Below, one piece after another: positions 37,801 to 45,491 of a stretch of DNA of 64,000 nt. Source of the DNA: Prevotella sp. (GTDB taxonomy: Bacteria; Bacteroidota; Bacteroidia; Bacteroidales; Bacteroidaceae). Where the stretch lies: the NCBI GenBank assembly GCA_022781445.1, contig JALETQ010000003.1, positions 1-64,000 of the forward strand. The letters are read 5' to 3'. The translations under genes were made by a program, and so were the position numbers. The notes under the pieces are model-generated. The model had not been told where the DNA came from. It saw only the letters and a list, made by a program, of their open reading frames with translations, and searched no databases. Position 1 is the stretch's first letter. Every line of letters begins with the position of its first letter.

Positions 37801-37834
37801 TGAGCAACCATGAAAGGATGATTTGTTTTTTCAT
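34811..37834 (-). CDS. Large secreted multidomain protein with type IX sorting-like tail
   Basis: 1007 residues. A signal peptide (1-21, ending LWA) is followed by ~380 residues of beta-propeller-like repeats. Their recurring phrases (YGTALSPNGRYMVGIG, AIDISADGKVIVGTV, FDLSPNGRYFTFTL, PFAISADGTTIGGN) suggest a repeated-blade fold of the WD40/HAF type. Next are fibronectin-III-like segments (about 400-500) and a jelly-roll, cleaved-adhesin-like module beginning FFDDFDRENLQDNYWVRF. The end (YLMSSLPSNGMALFNLDG, then KLSLNGIAAGVYVVNVYHD) is a typical sorting domain. It is probably a surface protein for adhesion or polymer binding; no enzyme motif is visible. Confidence 0.82.
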   Translation of the reverse strand: MKKQIILSWLLTCWITSGLWATNGFTLPGEGTYGTALSPNGRYMVGIGLSNRIFGLYSTGYLYDLQNKTLTWLTSFDENDYGKAGQFDGVNDAGMICGTAKDPSHVISWNELTGPINVATVWNNGNITRLPYGNLDMSAFKQLEDGTYATALTEDGKTVVGYSAASNFAYLKPCKWTQDADGTWKMEQLPMPEGGKNGRAIDISADGKVIVGTVQIEWNNYAVFWKNGECFVVHCIGNDEELEDYCDMKVFDLSPNGRYFTFTLSSSMYYRIYDINNNSYKPLPTFDEEGSVETMAIDNQGNVAGVACYGFYEYDDNAYNRPFYYRYSTDRLFDLTYIMSFFAPEVKPDFSLNPADKTQAIPFAISADGTTIGGNKDIYVSMGQTPQSWLLQMDLDDRLIPSKPEVISAVSKTLRQVTITWKKDLTTYESLTLKSYRIYENNHLRNTVTPDSETLEVTLDEVASGFPSFTVEAVFEDALGHEVCSPRSDARSVAVPENFDLPFFDDFDRENLQDNYWVRFVEQGSESDAVWGTAPYVGYQGSAALVAGTNVEQTYSNGVVSRLMDATKAKYVALSFYYFSIAYGTPQAPDAFAVEVSTDFGNTWTVVDQHLISELPTVQTMKYVNLTDYVADKMFILRLRKFGEGKMPYYIYIDNLKITTEPEREAPQGIIGEERADGSVRIAWKDASNSYPLSYVRKMNEKMLTLGNAGSPLIGANAFDQDELRLYDGKYLTAIGTMINQYSNLKDDKGIQASIVVFEDGKLVREQEIDNLLTNTHITVMLDEPLKIDASKELKIGVKVHDYDSRQIPLLYVNNDAFVAGKSDLFSEDNGTTWQSLNKFYTDNNDPDRGKCSWYIFGHITDEPTFTLSPDASMLMGYNVMRNGVVINDLFLLPYVTSFDDTAPLDKVCYEVMAYYGDGNVSDFSEQYCRTVDGIDECGHASGVVYRQGRYLMSSLPSNGMALFNLDGRQVRRSPHGKLSLNGIAAGVYVVNVYHDNRITSLKIVIR

Positions 37835-38029
37835 AAGCAGAATTTTAATGATACAATGTTTGAACTTTTTTTATTTTAAAACGTCAAAGATGTTGGTGCT
37901 TCAAATGGGAAAAAGTGTTGTCGGCAGTCTATGGTAGGATTCCACCTGATGAATCAAGAGTAGGTTTGCTCCTACATCGCTTGTCGTAAGTACCACTTTC
38001 CGGCATAATTTGTTCGCTTTCAGGTTATT

Positions 38030-38112
38030 TGATGGTTCTTTCTGTTAGCTACAGCCCGCTTGCCTGCCACAAACTAACCCACAAGCGGTTTGGAATCTGA
38101 TGACCGCTTGGA
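38030..38112 (+). repeat. Dispersed repeat family A, right part (diverged)
   Basis: Contains GTTAGCTACAGCCCGCTTGC and a CACAAACTAACCCACAAGC-type block, then TTTGGAATCTGATGACCGC, matching the right half of the 27321-27520 copy. The left half is missing. The rest of the 37835-38253 gap shows nothing else. Confidence 0.5.
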
Positions 38113-38253
38113 AGGCCGAAAGTGCACAGCCGGCAAACCGGTCGTTGGCAAAGATGTGAAAATCGTCAAGACAGTTCGCTGCAAATTTATAAATTTATGG
38201 TGATAATTGCAAATAAAACTGTTTGGAAAGTGAACTAAATAAGGTAGGGCAAA

Positions 38254-38285
38254 TTTGTGAATGCAAGAAAAAAAACATACTTTTG
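38254..38285 (+). promoter_or_regulatory. Promoter of the thioredoxin-like lipoprotein gene
   Basis: TTTG (38254-38257), exactly 20 bases, then TACTTTTG (38278-38285), 25 bp before ATG 38311. It excludes the longer reading frame that begins at 38257. Confidence 0.85.
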
Positions 38286-38310
38286 CATGCACAAAACATC
38301 GACATTCATC

Positions 38311-39486
38311 ATGAAAAAGAACATTTCAGGTCTACTCTCGTTCTTTATTGCCCTCGCGGCCTTGACGGCCCTCATGGCTTGCGGGGAAAAGAAATTCCAT
38401 GTCACGGGGCATGTGGGACAGGCAAAAGATTCCGTACTCTATTTCGAAAACATGGCTCTCGACGGCATTCACGTCCTCGACTCGGTGAAACTCGACGAGA
38501 AAGGCAGCTTCGATTTCGAAGGTAGGGCACCCGAGGCACCCGACTTTTTCCGCCTGCGCATCGCCGGGCAAGTCATCAACCTGAGCGTCGATTCCACCGA
38601 GACCATCCGCGTCAGTGCCGATTATCCCACCATGTCGACGCGATATAAGATCGAGGGGTCGAAGAACTGCGAGATGATCAAGATGCTCGCCATCAAACAG
38701 ACAGAACTGCAGAAACAGGTCAATGACATCATTGACAACCCGACATTGGGCATCAGAGCCACCGAAGACAGCATTGCCGGCATCGTGGAGGCCTACAAGC
38801 GGCATATCGTGCGCGAGTTTGTCTACAAAGAGCCGATGAAAGCCTATGCTTACTTTGCCCTTTTCCAAAACATCATGATAGGTAATGATACCCGCATGAT
38901 ATTCAATCCGCAACGGTTTGCCAAGGACGTGAAGGCATTTGCTGCCGTGGCCACGAGTTGGGACACCTTTTTTCCCGGTTCGCTTCGCGGCCAAAACCTG
39001 CACAACATCACTATCGAAGGCATCAAGGACAAGCGCATCGAGGAAACCAGACGGCAGGAACTCACCGTCAGTGCCGACAAAGTGGGCATGGCGAACCTCA
39101 TCGACGTGTCGCTCGTCGATAACAGAGGTGCCACCCGAACGCTGTCGCAGCTTGAAGGAAAGGTAGTGCTCTTCGACTTTCATGTGTTTGCCTCGAAAGA
39201 TTCGCACAAACGAATCATGTTGCTTCGAGAGCTTTACAACAAGTATCACGATCGTGGCCTGGAAATCTATCAGATTTCGCTCGACAATGATGAACACTTC
39301 TGGAAGACACAAACCGAGGCGTTGCCTTGGATTAGTGTGCGCGATGACGGCACTCGCACGCAGGCTTACCTCTCTGCCGCACCCGGTGTGCCTTGTAGTT
39401 TCATCATCGACAGAAATAACGAAGTGGTGATGGGACCCCGGCAAATCACCAATCTCGATGCCGATATCGCCCGTTATCTGAAATAA
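38311..39486 (+). CDS. Lipoprotein with DUF4369-like and cysteine-less thioredoxin-like domains
   Basis: 391 residues from ATG 38311. LTALMAC gives a lipobox with Cys24. Residues ~28-110 resemble the DUF4369 beta domain common in Bacteroidetes thioredoxin-family lipoproteins, followed by a helical linker. The C-terminal ~135 residues (from about 260) are a TlpA-type thioredoxin fold with a conserved cis-Pro loop (GVPCSFIID, Pro361). The active-site CxxC is replaced by Ser295-Lys-Asp-Ser298 in VVLFDFHVFASKDSHKR, so it cannot do dithiol chemistry there. It may be a scaffold or binding protein. It is monocistronic, with its own promoter and a terminator-like hairpin. Confidence 0.85.
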   Translation: MKKNISGLLSFFIALAALTALMACGEKKFHVTGHVGQAKDSVLYFENMALDGIHVLDSVKLDEKGSFDFEGRAPEAPDFFRLRIAGQVINLSVDSTETIRVSADYPTMSTRYKIEGSKNCEMIKMLAIKQTELQKQVNDIIDNPTLGIRATEDSIAGIVEAYKRHIVREFVYKEPMKAYAYFALFQNIMIGNDTRMIFNPQRFAKDVKAFAAVATSWDTFFPGSLRGQNLHNITIEGIKDKRIEETRRQELTVSADKVGMANLIDVSLVDNRGATRTLSQLEGKVVLFDFHVFASKDSHKRIMLLRELYNKYHDRGLEIYQISLDNDEHFWKTQTEALPWISVRDDGTRTQAYLSAAPGVPCSFIIDRNNEVVMGPRQITNLDADIARYLK

Positions 39487-39541
39487 TCCACCGGTCGGTT
39501 GTCGAACACGGCTGTGTTTTGGTGACCGACGGAAAACAAGG

Positions 39542-39588
39542 TAATCGCCGGCAACAGTAGTCATTTTAACTACCGTTGCCGGCGATCT
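39542..39588. terminator. Bidirectional terminator-like hairpin
   Basis: ATCGCCGGCAACAGTAG (39544-39560) and CTACCGTTGCCGGCGAT (39570-39586) pair over 16 of 17 bp around a 9-base loop. It lies between convergent genes, ~55 bp after the lipoprotein stop. Confidence 0.65.
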
Positions 39589-39680
39589 TAATCCCAATCG
39601 GTCATTAGATTCCGAGTCGGTCGACGGACGAAATCGGACGGAAAGTGATATGAACGACAGGAGATGTATAAAAAACACCG
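39589..39680 (-). repeat. Dispersed repeat family A, reverse orientation
   Basis: Reads CCCAATCGGTCATTAGATTC then CGAGTCGG...CGGACGGAAAGTGATAT...GACAGGAGATGTATA. This is the inverse complement of the 42229-42342 copy, with substitutions. The far end is not clear. Confidence 0.6.
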
Positions 39681-39781
39681 AAAACGTGTCGGCAAGCTAC
39701 CGATATATGGTCGGCAAATTCCGATCAGAACATGGAAGCCGAACCATTCGCCGACGACCTTCGGTTCGACAGCCGGCGTGC

Positions 39782-40573
39782 TTAACCGAGCCGGCGTGCG
39801 CTTTGTTCATAGAACTCCCGCAGCACATCGATCATCTCTTCGGGCAGATATTCGTAGGCTTTGTTTGCCATCCATTCGGGAATTTCGTAGAAAGCCTCTG
39901 CCAACGAGCCGACGATGGCACCTTTCGTGTCGGTATCGCCTCCCGCCATCACTGCCAAACGGATGGCATTTTCAAAACCGGTCGACTCCAGAAAACAGCT
40001 GATAGCCATCGGAACGGTTTCCTGACAGGTGGCATCGAAGTGCCCCGAGCGACCAAAGAGGTTCACTTCTTTGGGCGAGGGAATGCGATAGTCGTAATGT
40101 TTGTGGATGTTGTTGAGAAGCGAATCTTTGGATTCACGACAGCTTCGGAGGTTGAAAATGAGAGAAGCGATGCAACGGGCACCCTTGATTCCCTCGGGAT
40201 GGTTGTGGGTGATGGCAGCCGACTTCTCGGCTTCGTCCAACACTTCATGGATGTCATCAAACAACCAGCCGATGCTGCTCACACGCATGGCAGATCCGTT
40301 GCCACAGCTTCCGTAGGGTTGAGGCGCATCGCTCAGCAGCCATTGCTGAAACATCGCGCCGTAACCGCCCGTTGGGTTGGGATAGCGGTGACACCATTTG
40401 CGCAACGTGGATTGGTAATCGGTATTGTGCAACACGGCATCGGCAATGGCAATGGTGCAGATGGTGTCGTCGGTGAAACTGCATTCGGGGGTAAACAATT
40501 CGAAAGACGAATTGTGGAGTGGGGCGAACTCGAATCGCGAACCTACAATATCTCCAATGATGGCACCTAACAT
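39782..40573 (-). CDS. ADP-ribosylglycohydrolase family protein
   Basis: 263 residues from ATG 40573 (MLGAIIGDIVGSRFEF); a start 24 bp upstream is also possible. The dinuclear-metal signature is present: GDIVGS, SFTDDT (two Asp) and GGDTDTKGA near the C-terminus. Members remove ADP-ribose from proteins or nucleotides, or in some bacteria reactivate ADP-ribosylated enzymes (DraG). No ADP-ribosyltransferase gene is nearby, so the substrate is open. Confidence 0.9.
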   Translation of the reverse strand: MLGAIIGDIVGSRFEFAPLHNSSFELFTPECSFTDDTICTIAIADAVLHNTDYQSTLRKWCHRYPNPTGGYGAMFQQWLLSDAPQPYGSCGNGSAMRVSSIGWLFDDIHEVLDEAEKSAAITHNHPEGIKGARCIASLIFNLRSCRESKDSLLNNIHKHYDYRIPSPKEVNLFGRSGHFDATCQETVPMAISCFLESTGFENAIRLAVMAGGDTDTKGAIVGSLAEAFYEIPEWMANKAYEYLPEEMIDVLREFYEQSARRLG

Positions 40574-40740
40574 ATTTTTCGGGTTAAAGGGTTTCACAAA
40601 TCGAAAAAAGCCGACGCGCAGGGCTATACGGATTGCTTGCCTTGCTCAAACCGGGGAGGGGACAGACGAATGATGAAGGTCAAGAAACATTCTGTCCCGA
40701 AACATTGGCTGAAGCATCGTTTTCTCACGAAAAAAAGAGG

Positions 40741-40812
40741 TGGTCTCACCGAGAATCGAACTCGGATCTAATCTTTAGGAGAGACTTGTTCTATCCATTG
40801 AACTATGAGACC
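40741..40812 (-). tRNA. tRNA-Arg (anticodon CCU)
   Basis: The minus strand folds as a full cloverleaf: acceptor GGTCTCA/TGAGACC, D stem GTTC/GAAC, anticodon stem AGTCT/AGATT with loop CTCCTAA (anticodon CCT, reading AGG), T stem CCGAG/CTCGG with loop TTCGATT, discriminator A. The 3' CCA is not encoded. A T-run follows directly and may end the transcript. Confidence 0.95.
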
Positions 40813-41326
40813 GCATTGATAGGTGTTGCAAAAGTACAAAAAAAAATGTATTTGTCCAATCTCATGACCTAACTTTATTTGAGTCGATGCCCTTTGCGTC
40901 TGATTTCCGTTTCTTGCAGTGGCGTATCGGCAATCAGCCTCTGTCGACAGTCGATACGGATCTCTTGCCCGACAGACTGTTGCCACAGAAATGCCGATTC
41001 CCCTTTTTATCGTTGTTCTTTGAGAATGGTCAATTCGTGATTGTTTGTCCCCTCGACATCATTTTTTTGCGAAAAAACAAAGTGTGTTACACGATTATTG
41101 AGTATATTTGCACGATAATTAACGATACATCAACGTTTCAAAAAAAATCAGATGCCGACAGAATGACAGACCACCCTTGACCCGCAATCTTCCGGATAAG
41201 CACCGTCGTTTGTCGCTTCGTGAAGAATGGTACGGTCGTTTGAAAATGTGCATCCGAGAGACAAGGGATGGACAAAATATCTAAAGGTGTCACATGCAGA
41301 TAAATACAGGTAAATATATACGCTTT
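40813..41326. other. ~510 bp with no gene seen
   Basis: Between tRNA-Arg and the TPM lipoprotein. A -7-like TATATTTG (41103-41110) is present, but it is ~215 bp from the next start and has no -33 partner. Nothing else is recognised. Confidence 0.35.
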
Positions 41327-41896
41327 ATGAATAAATTTCTTGCCATCGTCACTATTGTTGGTATTGCCATTATCGGATTTTCTGCCTGCTCGAACAACGG
41401 CAAATCGGGAGCTGTCAAGGAAGACGGACTGCCCGAAAGATCCATCGACGATATCGAAATGGTCATGATGACCGACAGTGGTAACCATGTTGCCGACCCC
41501 GATGGCTTTGTATTGCCCAAAACAATCGAACAAACCAACAAACGTATTTACAAACTTCAAACGGCATCGGGTGTCAATATGGCTTTCGTCGTGGCAGGTA
41601 AAATCAAGACCGAGGACATGAGAGAGTTCGCACTCCAAGTGGGAACGAAGTACGGAAAAGCTGCCGGCAACAACCAAAAAGCCATCGTGGTGGTCATGGC
41701 GGTCGAAAATCCCAAATGGTATATGGCGATCGGCAACGGACTGAAAAAGGAATTTCCCGACACCGTCTGCCAACAAATCAATAACGAGAGCATTGCTCCG
41801 CACCTCGGGAGAGGTAACCCCGATAAGGCTGTCAATGCTGTGATGGACGCTGTTTACGAGCGCATAAAACCCAAAACAAACGATAGCGACTTCTGA
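41327..41896 (+). CDS. TPM-domain lipoprotein
   Basis: 189 residues from ATG 41327 (MNKFLAIVTIVGIAIIGFSA). GFSAC gives a lipobox at Cys21. The rest is a TPM domain: VADPDGFVLPKTIEQTNKRI, then AIVVVMAVENPKWYMAIGNG and the IAPHLGRGNPDKAVNAVMDAV end. TPM domains occur in envelope proteins (the plant TLP18.3 and bacterial YgcG-like group) and their chemistry is debated. No C-terminal membrane or Gly-rich tail is present, unlike YgcG. Probably periplasm-facing. Confidence 0.82.
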   Translation: MNKFLAIVTIVGIAIIGFSACSNNGKSGAVKEDGLPERSIDDIEMVMMTDSGNHVADPDGFVLPKTIEQTNKRIYKLQTASGVNMAFVVAGKIKTEDMREFALQVGTKYGKAAGNNQKAIVVVMAVENPKWYMAIGNGLKKEFPDTVCQQINNESIAPHLGRGNPDKAVNAVMDAVYERIKPKTNDSDF

Positions 41897-41975
41897 CGTT
41901 TGAACCGAAACGGAGGCGTCTGACTGGCGAAAAACAAGAAAATCGCATCGGATATGCGAATTTTTCGCCAAAAAG

Positions 41976-42007
41976 TTTGGCGTTTTCAAATAAAGGCCTT
42001 AATTTTG
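41976..42007 (+). promoter_or_regulatory. Promoter of tRNA-Asn
   Basis: TTTG (41976-41979), exactly 20 bases, then TAATTTTG (42000-42007), 22 bp before the mature 5' end. This is a textbook Bacteroidetes promoter. Confidence 0.85.
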
Positions 42008-42029
42008 CAAACGCTTTCAGAGAAAAGCT

Positions 42030-42103
42030 GCTTCAGTAGCTCAGTTGGTTAGAGCACCTGACTGTTAATCAGGGGGTCGTTGGTTCAAGCCCATCCTGAA
42101 GCG
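42030..42103 (+). tRNA. tRNA-Asn (anticodon GUU)
   Basis: Cloverleaf: acceptor GCTTCAG/CTGAAGC, D stem GCTC/GAGC, anticodon stem CCTGA/TCAGG with loop CTGTTAA (GTT), 5-base variable loop, T stem GTTGG/CCATC with loop TTCAAGC, discriminator G. One T-stem pair (50-64) is a T-T mismatch. CCA is not encoded. It is flanked by its own promoter and terminator. Confidence 0.95.
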
Positions 42104-42104
42104 C

Positions 42105-42140
42105 AAAGATAAGGATTACTTCGGTAATCCTTATCTTTTG
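42105..42140 (+). terminator. Terminator of tRNA-Asn
   Basis: Fifteen perfect pairs (42105-42119 with 42124-42138) closed by a TTCG tetraloop, then TTGTTTG. It begins two bases after the tRNA. Confidence 0.9.
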
Positions 42141-42228
42141 TTTGTCCCCTTATCGCATCTTTTCCGACGGCTGTCGACGAACTGTCGTGAATGATACCGG
42201 CTCGATCGAAGAGCCCGGGATGGTATTA

Positions 42229-42342
42229 ATCCAAATCGGTCATCAGAGCGTTTGTTTATACATCTCCTGTCGTTCAATATCACTTTCCGTCCGGTTTCGT
42301 TTGCTTGCCGACTCGGAATCTGATGATCGATTCGGGTTGAAA
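42229..42342 (+). repeat. Dispersed repeat family A, short complete copy
   Basis: Starts ATCCAAATCGGTCATCAGAG and ends GAATCTGATGATCGATTCGG, near-perfect inverted ends. The interior (TATACATCTCCTGTCG, then CACTTTCCGTCCGGTTTCG) matches 27321-27520 but lacks the ~85-bp GCCTGCAACAAACC portion. The rest of the gap to 42639 shows nothing. Confidence 0.75.
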
Positions 42343-42639
42343 TGAAACGGATGGCTATGGTATTGAAATGGATGTCGGTCGTGCTTCTGTCGAATTGTTG
42401 CAAACCTCCGTTTCCGGTCCTACAGCAGTCTGTTTCTTTTGTCTCGATACATTTCGCTCCTATATATATAAAAAGGTGTATGCGAAATCATCAATGCCGT
42501 GGACATCTTTGCCGTCCTTCTGTCGGTTTGGTCTGTATGATACCGTACGGACATGACCGTCCTGATGGAAGCAAAGGTGTGCCGAAGGAATTGCGGTTGG
42601 GCAGGGTAGGGACGATGGAGAATCCTCGTCCGGCAGATG

Positions 42640-43653
42640 TTATTCGGTGTAAAGCAGTTGAAGAAGGGTTTGTCCCACGGCTTTCAGCGTATTCTTGTCG
42701 ATGTGCTTCATATCGTCCGAGATGGTGTGCCATGTAGAACCGAAGCTGCTTTGCTTGTTGTCGGCATAGAAAGGAATGATGTCGATGGTGGGAATTTTGG
42801 CAAACTGATTCATGGGCAGGTGGTCATCGTTGATGGTTCCACCCTCTTCGTTGGGGAAATAGTCGCTGAACCCGGCAATACGGGCGGCATTCCACACCTT
42901 GTCGATGATGTGTTGGGCATAGTAACGCGATACGCCTTCTTGGTAGAAGCGGGCGTTCTCGCCGCCTACCATGTCCAAAAGGATACCGTATTGTGCTGCG
43001 AACTGTTTGGGATAGGTTTCATTCTGTGCCCAATATTTCGACCCCAGTGCCCACGATTCGTCCTCGGTGCGGTTGAGCCATTGGGGTGTTCCCCAGTCTT
43101 CGGCATCGAAGCAGATGAAGTCTACCCCTACTTGGAGCGTCGTGTCGGCTTGGATGATGCGTGCCAACTCCAGCATCACGGCCACACCGCTGGCACCGTC
43201 GTTGGCAGCCATGACAGGTTTGCGCCAGTTGGTGCTGTCGGGATCGTTGTCAGCCCATGGACGGCTGTCCCAGTGGGCACAGATGATGATACGCGGTTTG
43301 TCGGGGTCGCCCTTGGTACGGGCAATGATATTGGTCGATTTAAGTATCGTCCCGTCGTAGCCTTTCAGGTCGGCCTTCTGTTCGATGGTTTCACATCCGT
43401 ACTGTTGGAACTTGGCAATGATCCATTGTTTGCACTGTTCGTGAGCCTCGCTGTTCATTGTTCGAGGACCGAAAGCGCATTGTTTGTCGCAGAACTGCCA
43501 TGCCGAGTCGGCATCAAACGTGTTTTTTACCACGGCAGCAGTGTCGGTATCGGTTGTCGTATCGTTGTTGGTTTTCTTCTGGCAGCCTGTCATGGTGATG
43601 CCGAGCAGGGCCGTGCAGGCAAATGCTATTGCAGCGAATGATTTTTTGTTCAT
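42640..43653 (-). CDS. Glutaminyl-peptide cyclotransferase (M28-type) lipoprotein
   Basis: 337 residues from ATG 43653, which overlaps the upstream stop as ATGA; the longer frame runs into that gene. ITMTGC gives a lipobox at Cys24. The catalytic domain is the single-zinc M28 cyclase of Bacteroidetes: CAHWDSRPWADNDPD, zinc-site Asp152 (AANDGASG), Glu185 (CFDAEDWG) and His309 (GSTWHT). The enzyme converts N-terminal Gln of exported proteins to pyroglutamate in the periplasm. Several exported proteins in this window would expose Gln after signal-peptide removal. An aminopeptidase activity is the alternative but fits the motif less well. Last gene of the Lrp operon. Confidence 0.88.
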   Translation of the reverse strand: MNKKSFAAIAFACTALLGITMTGCQKKTNNDTTTDTDTAAVVKNTFDADSAWQFCDKQCAFGPRTMNSEAHEQCKQWIIAKFQQYGCETIEQKADLKGYDGTILKSTNIIARTKGDPDKPRIIICAHWDSRPWADNDPDSTNWRKPVMAANDGASGVAVMLELARIIQADTTLQVGVDFICFDAEDWGTPQWLNRTEDESWALGSKYWAQNETYPKQFAAQYGILLDMVGGENARFYQEGVSRYYAQHIIDKVWNAARIAGFSDYFPNEEGGTINDDHLPMNQFAKIPTIDIIPFYADNKQSSFGSTWHTISDDMKHIDKNTLKAVGQTLLQLLYTE

Positions 43654-45482
43654 GATGTTTGTGTTTGTCGGGCAGCTTGAATCCGGTCCATCAATCGCAG
43701 CCAGTTGCCGCCCCATATCATTGAAATGTCTTGCTCGGTGTAGTGTTCGAGCAGTAGTCTTCGGGTGAATTGTATCATTTCGGAGGCATCGGCCAGGCCT
43801 CTGATACCCCCGTCGCCGTCGAAGTCGGTACCTAATCCCACGTGTTCGATGCCCATGATGTCGATGGCATGCTGCAGATGTGCAACGGCATCTCTGATGT
43901 CGGTTTCACCCGTTTGGCGCAAGAAGCCGGCATAGAGTGTGATCTGCATCACACCATCGTTTTTGGCAAGGGTTCTCATTTGTGCATCATCGAGGTTTCG
44001 TGGATGGTCGCATAAGGCTTTACAGCAGCTATGCGAGCAAACGATGGGCTGACGACTGATGTCGATGGCATCGTAAAATGATTTCTCGGCACCGTGGCTC
44101 AGGTCGACTATGATGCCTTGTCGGTTCATCTCTTCGATGACCTCTACACCCAGCCGGCTCACACCTCCGTGGGTGTTTTGACCGCGGGCAGAGTCGCAAA
44201 GGTCGTTGTCACCATTGTGGCACAGGGTGATATAGGTGATGCCTCGTGATGCAAAGTGTGCCACATGACCGGTCTGACCTTCCAAGGCCAGTCCGTTCTC
44301 GATGCCGAGCAGGATGGATTTGCGCCGGAGGCGTTTGTTTTGTTCGATGTCCTGTGGGGTTCGTGCAATCGCGACGCGCTCCTTGTCGGTTGCCACCAAT
44401 GCCTCGATGCGGTCGAAAATAAAGTTGGCGTAGTCGAAAGGACGGTCGATGTCAAGTGAAATGCTCTCCCGGAAAGGTCTGTCGGTTTTGGGTTGGGGCA
44501 GATAAGCTACCATCGTCACGGCATCCAGCCGTCCGTCGGTCATCTTGGGGATGTCTACCAGAATGCGATTGTCGCGCTTTGTGAAGTCGATTCCCTGATG
44601 AAAGAACATCGGTGTGTCGCAATGTGAGTCGAGTGTGATGTGCTTTTGATGGAAACGCTTGGCCCGGCGAAAACAATTTCCTTCATCGACAAGCCATGCA
44701 AAGAGCTTCCTTCCTTCTTCTCCGAGCCATTCGGGATGCCATTGGACACCCAGAATGGCTTTGTCCTCGCAGCTTTCGATAGCTTCAATGACACCGTCTG
44801 GAGCTGTTGCAGATATCCGAAGGTGTTTGCCTCCGTCGGCAACTGCCTGATGATGCAGGGAGTTGACACAGATAGTACCTGTCTGTCCGTAGACAGAATC
44901 GAGAATGGTATCGGGTACAATGGTGACCGTGTGTGTCGGTGTTGCCTGCTCACATTCCTGCGAATGTTTGAGAAGTGAAGGCACCGTGTCGGAGAGTGCG
45001 CGCCGATGACTCCATTCTTCGCCGAGGTCCTGAATGATTTTGCCACCCAGAGCGGCTGCCAGCGTCTGTATGCCGCGGCAGATGGCGAGTATGGGAATTT
45101 GTCGTTGGAAAGCCAGTCGGGTAATCATCAGCTCGGGAAGGTCGCGCCGATGGTTGATGGAATGTAACTGCGGGGAGGGCTGTTCGCCCAGCCACAAGGG
45201 ATTGATGTCGCCGCCTCCGCTGAGCAACAGGGCATCGATGGTTTCGAGAGTTTCTTCGATGATGCGATCATCTGCCACAGGCGGGATCATCACCGGAATG
45301 CCTCCGGCTTCGACCACCTGCAGATAATAATGTTCGCAAAGACATACTTGACCTTCACGGTAGTTGGCTGTAATGCCGATGATGGGTTTTTCATCGGTTG
45401 TGTGAAGTCGTTCGGAGGCCGCTTGAAGGTAAGTCGACAGTTCGAACGGAAAGGGATTGTGTGCCATGCCGATATTTTTCAA
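43650..45482 (-). CDS. Fusion of gamma-glutamyl hydrolase (C26) and M19 membrane dipeptidase
   Basis: 610 residues (or 605 from the internal ATG at 45467), no signal peptide, so cytoplasmic. Residues ~33-265 are a class-I glutamine-amidotransferase-like peptidase C26 (PuuD type): nucleophile Cys135 in AICRGIQ, His249 and Glu251 in GVQWHPEW. Residues ~280-605 are a renal-dipeptidase (M19) metal hydrolase: DSHCDTP (His287, Asp289), CHNGDNDLCDS, DLSHGAEKSFYDA and GLGTDFDGDGG. C26 enzymes cut gamma-glutamyl bonds and M19 enzymes cut dipeptides, so one protein could degrade gamma-glutamyl peptides such as glutathione stepwise. That is inference. It follows the Lrp gene after 9 bp and overlaps the cyclase gene by four bases. 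Confidence 0.9.
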   Translation of the reverse strand: MKNIGMAHNPFPFELSTYLQAASERLHTTDEKPIIGITANYREGQVCLCEHYYLQVVEAGGIPVMIPPVADDRIIEETLETIDALLLSGGGDINPLWLGEQPSPQLHSINHRRDLPELMITRLAFQRQIPILAICRGIQTLAAALGGKIIQDLGEEWSHRRALSDTVPSLLKHSQECEQATPTHTVTIVPDTILDSVYGQTGTICVNSLHHQAVADGGKHLRISATAPDGVIEAIESCEDKAILGVQWHPEWLGEEGRKLFAWLVDEGNCFRRAKRFHQKHITLDSHCDTPMFFHQGIDFTKRDNRILVDIPKMTDGRLDAVTMVAYLPQPKTDRPFRESISLDIDRPFDYANFIFDRIEALVATDKERVAIARTPQDIEQNKRLRRKSILLGIENGLALEGQTGHVAHFASRGITYITLCHNGDNDLCDSARGQNTHGGVSRLGVEVIEEMNRQGIIVDLSHGAEKSFYDAIDISRQPIVCSHSCCKALCDHPRNLDDAQMRTLAKNDGVMQITLYAGFLRQTGETDIRDAVAHLQHAIDIMGIEHVGLGTDFDGDGGIRGLADASEMIQFTRRLLLEHYTEQDISMIWGGNWLRLMDRIQAARQTQTS

Positions 45483-45491
45483 GAAGAGCTA

